Shown here: positions 52,551-59,072 of the stretch, in pieces
How the letters are laid out: each line of letters begins with the position of its first letter
How positions within the stretch are numbered: position 1 is the first letter of the stretch
Source: Hydrogenophaga sp. PBL-H3
GTDB lineage: Bacteria; Pseudomonadota; Gammaproteobacteria; Burkholderiales; Burkholderiaceae_C
Direction of reading: 5' to 3'
Length of the DNA stretch: 64,000 nt
NCBI RefSeq assembly: GCF_010104355.1
Contig: NZ_CP044972.1
Location: 1,860,001-1,924,000 of the forward strand
Notes under the pieces: generated by a model
The model's input: the letters and a program-made list of their open reading frames with translations, nothing else
Told to the model about the DNA's origin: nothing
Databases searched by the model: none
Position numbers and translations under genes: made by a program

Positions 52551-53204
52551 TCAGCCTGTCACCCGCAACTCGTTGTAGACCGTGGTGATGCCGGGTGCCG
52601 AGAAAGCCGCGCCCTGTGCCGCGTTGCGCTCCGCCCACGAATGCACCTGGCCACGCAGCGTGGCGGTGCTGCCGGTGATCGTCACCTCGATGCCTTTTGC
52701 TTCGCGCTCGGCCTGGCGGCCCAGGGCCTGCTCGATGCGTTCGGTGATGTTCGAGGGTGTGGAGGTGGTCTTGAGCGTGATGCTGTTGGTGATGCCGGCC
52801 ACGCCCATGATGGGGCGCACGGTCTGTTCGGCCACGCGGCGCTGGTAGTCCCAGTTGACCTCGCCGGTGAGTGTGACCCAGCCCTGTTCGACCTTCACCT
52901 GGATGCGATCGCTCGGGATCAGGGTGTGCCAGGAGAACGCCCCCTCGATGGCCTGCGCGATGTCGGAGTCGCTGCGCACATGGCCCTTGGCCAGCTTGAC
53001 GTCGATCTCTTCGGCGATCGCCCGCACGCCGGCCACACGCCGCACGGCGCGCTCCGCCACGTACTTCTCGGCGAAGGTCTCCAGGTGGCCGGTGAGCGTG
53101 ACCACGCCGTCCTTCACCGCCACCCCGATGTGCGCCGCGTCCACCGCGGGTTCCCACTCCAGCTCGGCCTCGACGTCTTTCTTGAGTTGTGCATCGGTTT
53201 TCAT
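52551..53204 (-). CDS. BON domain protein (three BON domains)
   Basis: 217 aa. The start ATG at 53,204 follows AAGGAGA. Three BON units lie at about 3-70, 78-145 and 150-215, each with the DGVVTLTGHL / QGWVTLTGEV / GSTATLRGQV strand. It has no signal peptide, unlike the osmotically induced periplasmic OsmY, so it may be cytosolic. BON domains are thought to bind phospholipid or membrane surfaces. The gene follows cfa by 23 bp, which fits a membrane-protection operon. Confidence 0.88.
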   Translation of the reverse strand: MKTDAQLKKDVEAELEWEPAVDAAHIGVAVKDGVVTLTGHLETFAEKYVAERAVRRVAGVRAIAEEIDVKLAKGHVRSDSDIAQAIEGAFSWHTLIPSDRIQVKVEQGWVTLTGEVNWDYQRRVAEQTVRPIMGVAGITNSITLKTTSTPSNITERIEQALGRQAEREAKGIEVTITGSTATLRGQVHSWAERNAAQGAAFSAPGITTVYNELRVTG

Positions 53205-53227
53205 GGCATGTGTCTCCTTGGTGTGAT

Positions 53228-54478
53228 TCAGGCGTGTTCCGCCGCGTACATGTGACGCCGGTTGAAGGGGTACACCGACTGCGCGCCACGCAGCGGCGTG
53301 TCGCTCACCTGCCCGGTGGGGCGGGATGCCAGCAACTGGTGCAGCGAGATCCAGCCGCGCTCGAACGCCACGGCGCAGCCCGCGAGGTAGAGCCGGTAGG
53401 CGCGCACCGTGGCCTCGCTGGTGAGCTCGCGCGCGCGCTCCAGCTGGCTCTCCAGCGCGGTTGACCAGGCCCACAGCGTGCGGGCGTAGTGCGGTCGCAG
53501 GTTCTCGGCGTCCAGCAGCTCCAGGCCGCTGGTGCTCAGGCTGCGCGCCACGCGCGAGACATGCACCAGTTCGCCGCCCGGAAAGATGTGCCGGTCAATG
53601 AAGTCGCCCATGCCGGCGCCGAGCTGGTGGTTGTCGACCCCGCCGGCGGTGATGCCGTGGTTGAGCAGCAGGCCGCCGGGCTTGAGCAGGCCCTGCAACC
53701 GCGCGAAATAGCCGTCGAGCTGGGCGCTGCCGACGTGCTCGAACATGCCAACGGAGGCGATGCGGTCGAAGCGTGCGGTCGGTGGCAGGTCGCGGTAGTC
53801 GAGCAGGCGCATGGTCACCCGGTCGCGCAGGCCTTTCTCGTCGATCAGGCGGTTCACGTGCGCGTGCTGGTCGTGCGAGAGCGTGATGCCCATGGCGTGC
53901 ACGCCGTGGTGTTCGGCGGCCCACAGCAGCAAGCCGCCCCAGCCCGCACCGATGTCGAGGAACAGCTGACCCGGCTCCAGCTGCAGCTTGCGGCAGATGA
54001 GCTCCAGCTTGGCTTCCTGCGCCTGGGCCAGCGTCATGTCGGGGCGCTCGAAGTAGGCACACGAGTACACCCGCATCGGATCGAGCCACAGCGCGAAGAA
54101 GTCGTCGCACAGGTCGTAGTGGAAGCGCACCTGCTCGGCGTCCTTGTGCTGGCGGTGCAGCCAGCGCGATCGCAGGTGTTGCAGCAGCTGGTTGCCCAGC
54201 CCGGCGTGGCCCTGCGCCACCGGATCGCCCACGAGTTCGGCAGCGATCTCCATCACCTCGCGCAGGTCGCCCTCGATCTCCAGGTCGCCGCGCACGTAGG
54301 CGTCGGCCAGGGTACCGATCTGGCCACTGGCCAGCCACCTGAGCTGCTGGGCATCGTTGACTTTCAGGCGCACCGGCGCGTCGTGCGCGCCCGCGTGGCC
54401 GCCGGGCCACTGCAGTGCGAGTGGGCGCGAGAGTTGCCCGATGCGCGATTCGATCAGGGAGGGCATGGTGAGCTGCAT
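53228..54478 (-). CDS. cfa: cyclopropane-fatty-acyl-phospholipid synthase
   Basis: 416 aa. The S-adenosylmethionine site is LFLDIGAGWGGLLLWAAEHH (about 163-182). QVRFHYDLCDDFFALWLDP and YSCAYFERPDMTLAQAQ are hallmark segments upstream of it, and SVGMFEHVG and FIDRHIFPGGEL follow. The enzyme adds a methylene group from SAM across double bonds of membrane lipids, a response to acid, stationary phase or low oxygen. It lies 12 bp after the FNR-like gene, so it is probably under the same promoter. Confidence 0.93.
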   Translation of the reverse strand: MQLTMPSLIESRIGQLSRPLALQWPGGHAGAHDAPVRLKVNDAQQLRWLASGQIGTLADAYVRGDLEIEGDLREVMEIAAELVGDPVAQGHAGLGNQLLQHLRSRWLHRQHKDAEQVRFHYDLCDDFFALWLDPMRVYSCAYFERPDMTLAQAQEAKLELICRKLQLEPGQLFLDIGAGWGGLLLWAAEHHGVHAMGITLSHDQHAHVNRLIDEKGLRDRVTMRLLDYRDLPPTARFDRIASVGMFEHVGSAQLDGYFARLQGLLKPGGLLLNHGITAGGVDNHQLGAGMGDFIDRHIFPGGELVHVSRVARSLSTSGLELLDAENLRPHYARTLWAWSTALESQLERARELTSEATVRAYRLYLAGCAVAFERGWISLHQLLASRPTGQVSDTPLRGAQSVYPFNRRHMYAAEHA

Positions 54479-54490
54479 GGGGGTGTCTCC

Positions 54491-55348
54491 TCAGGCAGCC
54501 AGCGGGCGCAGGCCCATGGGAGCGCAGCCACTGGCGCGCTGGGTGGTCTGACGGCGCCCACCCGGGTGACCAACGTCGTCCAGCGACCTGCGGGTGCTGC
54601 GCGAGTACGCCCGCAGCCCGTCCATGTCGAGGATTTCCACGTCGCGGTCGCTCACATGGATGAGGCAGGCCATCGCCAGTGCGGTGAAGGAGCGGCTCAC
54701 GGTCTCGTGCGCTACGCCCAGCATGCTGGCGATGTCGCGCCGGCCCATGCGCAGGTGAAAGCGCCGGGGCGACTGGCCGCTGGCGGCCATCTGGCGCGAG
54801 AGCTGCAACAGGAAGCGAGCCAGCCGCACCTCGGCCGCCACGGCCGCCATCACATCCACCAGCTCGTTGGTGCGGGTGAGCGCTCGGCTGCCGGCGCGTT
54901 GCAGTTCGCGCTCGAACGCCGGCACGGCGCGGCTGAAGGCGGGCAGGTCGGCCTTGTGGATCACGTAGACGGTGGAGTCCTCCAGCGCGCTGGCGGCGGT
55001 GGGGTGGTGGTCCATGCACAGCGCGTCAAAGGCCAGCACCTCGCGGCGCCCGGCAAAGGCCAGCACCTGTTCGTAGCCGTCTTCGTCGGTGCGGAAAATC
55101 TTGAAGGTGCCGGTGCACACGAAGAAGAGCGCGTCGGTCGGCGCACCCATGTGGACCAGCTGCGCGCCAGCCGGCACCCGGCGCAGGCTCACCGGCATCC
55201 GGCTGGCGGTGGGTTCCACGTCCGATGCGCTCAAGGCGTCGCTGCCCAGCATGCGCAGCAGGTCGGTCAGGGTGCTTCGCCCGACCAGCGCGCAGGGGCT
55301 GATTTCGGGCGACGTGGCGCAGACCGGGGTGTTGATCGGTGTGTTCAA
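54491..55348 (-). CDS. Crp/Fnr family regulator, FNR-like with incomplete Fe-S cysteines
   Basis: 285 aa. The cyclic-nucleotide-binding-type beta roll spans about 55-150, a dimer helix about 150-185 and the winged helix about 190-255. MGRRDIASMLGVAHETVSRS is the recognition region, with the E-x-x-S-R pattern of FNR/Anr that reads TTGA half-sites. Of the four cysteines that hold the [4Fe-4S] cluster in E. coli FNR, two aligned positions are present (Cys10, Cys19, nine apart), the middle one is Ser13 and the distal one is Tyr (STVYVIHK). It probably does not sense oxygen in the classic way. A perfect FNR box lies 171 bp before its start. It leads the operon cfa-BON-nitroreductase-PPOX. Confidence 0.9.
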   Translation of the reverse strand: MNTPINTPVCATSPEISPCALVGRSTLTDLLRMLGSDALSASDVEPTASRMPVSLRRVPAGAQLVHMGAPTDALFFVCTGTFKIFRTDEDGYEQVLAFAGRREVLAFDALCMDHHPTAASALEDSTVYVIHKADLPAFSRAVPAFERELQRAGSRALTRTNELVDVMAAVAAEVRLARFLLQLSRQMAASGQSPRRFHLRMGRRDIASMLGVAHETVSRSFTALAMACLIHVSDRDVEILDMDGLRAYSRSTRRSLDDVGHPGGRRQTTQRASGCAPMGLRPLAA

Positions 55349-55518
55349 GGGCGGCTCCTCGGGCTTGTGGGGTGGTTCGGGGTTGCTGGATCAAGAATGC
55401 GCCGGTGGCCGGCGGCGCACCATCGGAATCCGGCGCGACCTGCGCTCGGACTGGAGCGGCCCGCGATGTGACCGATTCCCACAAGGCGTTCGGAATAGTC
55501 CTACCCCGGTGCCGGACC

Positions 55519-55532
55519 TTGATGTGCATCAA
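55519..55532. promoter_or_regulatory. perfect FNR box in the FNR-like / sensor kinase divergent promoter
   Basis: TTGATGTGCATCAA fits TTGAT-N4-ATCAA at all ten defined bases. It lies in the 265-bp gap between the FNR-like gene and the divergent PAS sensor kinase, with its centre about 88 bp before the kinase ATG. It could act on both operons and close a feedback loop on the regulator. The rest of the gap (55,349-55,613) shows no other gene. Confidence 0.75.
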
Positions 55533-55613
55533 GCGGGGCCGGCAGCGGGGACTGGTTGATCCGGCAAAACCTTTCTAAGATGCCCCCACCGGTATTTGAT
55601 CGAGCCCGTTGCC

Positions 55614-57158
55614 ATGCCCTCCAACGCCTTGCCCTTTGTTCCTCCCTCCGTCGAGGTGTTGGCGGAGCAACGGCTGGCGCATGCGGCGCTGGAAGCGGTG
55701 ATCACGGTGGACCACGAGCAGCGCATCGTCATGATCAACCCCGCGGGGCTGAGCATGTTCGGCCTGAGCAGCGAGCAGGCGCTGGGCATGGCGCTGGAGC
55801 GGCTCATTCCTGATCGGCTGCGCACCTCGCACGGGCGCCATGTCCGCAAGTTTTGCGACTCCGGCCAGATCGAACGCCCGATGGGGCAGCGTGGCCGGGT
55901 GCTGGGGCTGCGCGCCAACGGCGAAGAGTTCCCGATGGAGGCGGCCATCTTCAAGAGCGAGGTGGTGCAGCCCTCGGGCACCCAGACCTACTACACCGCA
56001 CTGCTGCGCGACCTCAGCGAGTTGAGCCGGATGAGCTCGATCATCGACCAGCTCAACCAGCGCCTGCGCTCTGTCTTCGAGCGCGCGCCCGTGGCCATCT
56101 GGATCACCGAGCGCGAGCAGGTTGTGTTCGCCAACCGCGCCTGTGCCCAGCTGGTGGGGCTGGGACAGCCCGAGCAGCTGGTCGGCCGCTCGATCTTTGA
56201 ACTGCTCTCGCCCACCTCGCACGAACCGGTGCGCAGCAAGCTGCAGGACATCGAGCGGGACGAAGGGGTCGCGGTGGTGGTGGGCTCCATCCAGCGCACC
56301 GACGGTACCGTGCGCGAAGTCGAGCTGGTGGTGGCCACACTGCCCGACCACGAGCGCTCCTTCGTGCAGATGGTCATCAACGACATCACCCAGCGTTCGC
56401 GCGAGAAGAAGGACCTGCTGCGCTCGCGCCGCACCTTGCGCGAACTTTCGGCCAGCATGGTGGAGGCGCGCGAAGAGGAGCGCCGGCGCATTGCCCGCGA
56501 ACTGCACGACGAACTGGGCCAGCGGCTCACCGCGCTCAAGCTGGAAATGGCGGCCTGGCAGCGCGACCACCCGGACATGGCGGGGGGCGAGCGCGCACAG
56601 CTCATGCTGGACATGCTGGACGACACGGTGGCGTCGGCCCGGCGCATTGCCATGGACCTGCGCCCCCTGATGCTGGACGACCTGGGCTTGCCCGAGGCCA
56701 TCGACTGGTTGGTGAAGGAGTTCAGGCGCCGCACGGGCATTGAAGTCGACACCCGGCTGGGCGACGGGCTGGGCGGGCTTGCGCCCAACCTGGCGACCAC
56801 GCTCTACCGCATCGTGCAGGAGGCGTTGACCAACATCACACGCCACGCGCGGGCTACCCGGGTCTCGCTGGCGCTGGAGAGCCGAGAGCAGGAACTGCGG
56901 CTGACCATCCAGGACAACGGCGTGGGTTTCGCCAAGGGCAGTCGCTCGCGCAACCCCGGCTCTTTCGGCCTGCTGGGCATCCGGGAGCGGGTGCTGATGC
57001 TGGGTGGGCGCCTCGCGGTGAGCAACGCGCCCGAGGGTGGCGCCCGGCTGGTGGTGCATGTGCCCTTGGCCCAACCCATGGCCCAGGTGCTCGACGACAA
57101 TGACAAAGAGGCGGTGGAGCCGCTGTTTGAAGATTCCACGCGAGGCAGTCTTGACTAA
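55614..57158 (+). CDS. PAS-domain sensor histidine kinase (NarX-like HisKA_3 class)
   Basis: 514 aa from the ATG at 55,614 (a TTG at 55,596 is also possible). Two PAS domains (about 15-130 and 155-265) are followed by the HisKA_3 dimerisation helix with His298 (ARELHDELGQRLTALKLEM) and an ATPase domain (about 400-500) with the N box EALTNITRHA, G1 box DNGVGF and G2 box FGLLGIRERV. All parts needed for a working kinase are present. There is no membrane segment, so it senses a cytosolic signal. It is followed after 10 bp by a related but degenerate kinase and then a NarL-type response regulator. A perfect FNR box precedes it, which suggests a redox or oxygen link. Confidence 0.88.
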   Translation: MPSNALPFVPPSVEVLAEQRLAHAALEAVITVDHEQRIVMINPAGLSMFGLSSEQALGMALERLIPDRLRTSHGRHVRKFCDSGQIERPMGQRGRVLGLRANGEEFPMEAAIFKSEVVQPSGTQTYYTALLRDLSELSRMSSIIDQLNQRLRSVFERAPVAIWITEREQVVFANRACAQLVGLGQPEQLVGRSIFELLSPTSHEPVRSKLQDIERDEGVAVVVGSIQRTDGTVREVELVVATLPDHERSFVQMVINDITQRSREKKDLLRSRRTLRELSASMVEAREEERRRIARELHDELGQRLTALKLEMAAWQRDHPDMAGGERAQLMLDMLDDTVASARRIAMDLRPLMLDDLGLPEAIDWLVKEFRRRTGIEVDTRLGDGLGGLAPNLATTLYRIVQEALTNITRHARATRVSLALESREQELRLTIQDNGVGFAKGSRSRNPGSFGLLGIRERVLMLGGRLAVSNAPEGGARLVVHVPLAQPMAQVLDDNDKEAVEPLFEDSTRGSLD

Positions 57159-57168
57159 AGAGCACACC

Positions 57169-58338
57169 ATGAGCAACGAACCCCTGCCATCCGCCGCCAG
57201 CCACGACGCTCTGACACACGAACTGCGCGTGCACCAGATCGAGCTGGAGCAGCAGAACGAGGAGTTGCAGCGCGCGCAATCCGACCTGGCGGCGGCGCAC
57301 GACCGCTACCGCGACCTCTACGACTTCGCCCCGGTGGGCTACTGCACGCTGGACGCCCAGGGTTGCATCGTCAAGATCAACCTCACGGGTGCCGGCCTGC
57401 TGGGGCAGCCGCGCGCGGCGCTGCAGGGCAAGCCACTGGCGCGCTTCGTGAGCCAGAACGACGCCGATCGCTGGCACCTCTACCTGCGCTGGGCCCTGGG
57501 CCGCGAAACACCGCAGCGCATCGACCTCACGATGAACTTCGCCGACGGCACGCTGCAGTGGTTCGCCGCGATCAACAGCGTTCGCGTGCTCGTGGATGAC
57601 GGCATGCCCACCTTGCGCGTGTCGATCACCGACGTGACCGACCGCATGCGCTCGGAGGTGGAGCGGCGCATTGCAGCCATCGATGCCGACGCCCGGGAGT
57701 CGGAGCGCCGGCGCCTGGCGCTGGAATTGCATGAAGACCTGGGCCAGCGCCTGAGCGCTCTGAAGATGCACCTGGCCGAGCTGCCCGACGGGCCAGGGCA
57801 TCCGATGGCTGCGCACAAAGCCGCCCTGCAGGGTGAGATCGACCAGGCGGTGTCGCTGGTGCGGCGCATCACCAGCGACTTGCGCCCTCCCATGCTGGAC
57901 GACCTTGGGCTCGGGCCGGCCATGGAGTGGCTGGCCAAGGACATGGCGCGCCGGCTCAACATGAAGCTGACCCTGTCCCTGGACAACGACCACCCACCGC
58001 TGGGTCGTGCGCTCTCGCTGGCGCTGTACCGCTTTTTCCAGGAGGCGCTGTCTTACCTGCTGCACGAGACCAACGCCACCGACCTCGTGATCGAGGTGCG
58101 CCGTCCGCTGGGCCAATTCGTGCTGTCCATGCGCGCACGCGGCACCGACCTGAAGGCACCCTGGCGGCTGGACACCCGCTCCGAGCCCTCGCTCATCCTG
58201 GAGCACCGCGCCCGCCTGCTGGGCGGGCGGCTCAGCTTTGACACCACGCCCGACGGCGCGGGCTGGATCGGCCTGAAACTGACCCAGAACCTGGGCCTGA
58301 ACGAAACCCCGGTGGACCACTCGGGCCGGCCGTCATGA
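57169..58338 (+). CDS. PAS histidine kinase-like protein with degenerate ATPase domain
   Basis: 389 aa. An N-terminal coiled coil (about 20-45, VHQIELEQQNEELQRAQ) leads to one PAS domain (about 48-165) and a HisKA_3 helix with His188 (ALELHEDLGQRLSALKM). The following DLRPPMLDDLGL matches its intact upstream neighbour closely. The ATPase part has lost its key residues: the N box reads EALSYLLHE, the DxGxG box ARGTDL and the G2 box PSLILEHRARL. It should not bind ATP normally. It may be phosphorylated by, or pair with, the upstream kinase. It overlaps the response regulator gene by 4 bases. Confidence 0.85.
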   Translation: MSNEPLPSAASHDALTHELRVHQIELEQQNEELQRAQSDLAAAHDRYRDLYDFAPVGYCTLDAQGCIVKINLTGAGLLGQPRAALQGKPLARFVSQNDADRWHLYLRWALGRETPQRIDLTMNFADGTLQWFAAINSVRVLVDDGMPTLRVSITDVTDRMRSEVERRIAAIDADARESERRRLALELHEDLGQRLSALKMHLAELPDGPGHPMAAHKAALQGEIDQAVSLVRRITSDLRPPMLDDLGLGPAMEWLAKDMARRLNMKLTLSLDNDHPPLGRALSLALYRFFQEALSYLLHETNATDLVIEVRRPLGQFVLSMRARGTDLKAPWRLDTRSEPSLILEHRARLLGGRLSFDTTPDGAGWIGLKLTQNLGLNETPVDHSGRPS

Positions 58339-59021
58339 ACAGCCCACACGCCACGCCGCTGCTCAGGCTGCTGCTGGTGGACGACCACACCGTGGTGCGC
58401 GAGGGCCTCAAGCGCTTGCTCGATCCGCAGGGCAACCAGTGGTCCATCACCGAGGCGGGCACCGGTTTCCAGGCGCTCGAATGCCTGCGCCGCGAGCGCT
58501 TCGACCTCGTCATTGCCGATCTTTCGCTGCCCGGCATGAGCGGGCTCGATCTCATCCACCGCATCAAGGACGGTTTTCCCGGCGTGGCCGTGCTGGTGCT
58601 GACCATGCACAGCGAGGAACAGTACGCGCTGCGCGCGTTTCAGGCCTGCGCCAGTGGCTACGTCACCAAGGACACCGCCTGCGACGAGCTGGTCTCGGCC
58701 GTGCGCAAGGTGGCCTCGGGCGGGGTCTTCGTCACCTCGGTGCTGGCCGAGCGGGTGGTGCAGCAGCTCAATGGCCGCCGCCAGGCCAGCGACCTCAGTG
58801 CCTTGTCCAACCGCGAGCTGGACATCATGCAGCGCATCGTGGCCGGCGAGCGCATGGTCGACATCGCCGAGGCCCTGCACCTGTCCATCAAGACGGTCAG
58901 CACACACAAGACACGCATCCTGGAGAAACTCCATCTCGACAGCACGGCCGCCCTGATCCGGTTTGGTCTGGAGCACCAGTTCGACAAGGCCGACCTGGGT
59001 GCCATGCCCCACCCCGATTGA
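58335..59021 (+). CDS. NarL/FixJ-type response regulator
   Basis: 228 aa. The receiver domain (about 10-125) has acidic Asp16/Asp17, phospho-acceptor Asp62 (VIADLSLPGMSG), Thr in VLTMHS and the conserved lysine in YVTKDT. The LuxR-type helix-turn-helix (about 157-215) contains LSNRELDIMQRIVAGERMVD and LHLSIKTVSTHKTRIL. It is the obvious partner of the two HisKA_3 proteins directly upstream, with a 4-base overlap of coding regions. Targets unknown; the FNR-type promoter of the operon suggests redox or stress genes. Confidence 0.93.
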   Translation: MNSPHATPLLRLLLVDDHTVVREGLKRLLDPQGNQWSITEAGTGFQALECLRRERFDLVIADLSLPGMSGLDLIHRIKDGFPGVAVLVLTMHSEEQYALRAFQACASGYVTKDTACDELVSAVRKVASGGVFVTSVLAERVVQQLNGRRQASDLSALSNRELDIMQRIVAGERMVDIAEALHLSIKTVSTHKTRILEKLHLDSTAALIRFGLEHQFDKADLGAMPHPD

Positions 59022-59072
59022 GCGCTGCAGCGCCAGGCCCGGGGTGACAATACCGGGCATCGAGGAGTGGAC

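Noticed and set aside
59022-59033. Terminator after the response regulator (GCGCTGCAGCGC)
   Set aside because: It is a palindrome without room for a loop and without a T run, so a hairpin terminator is unlikely.
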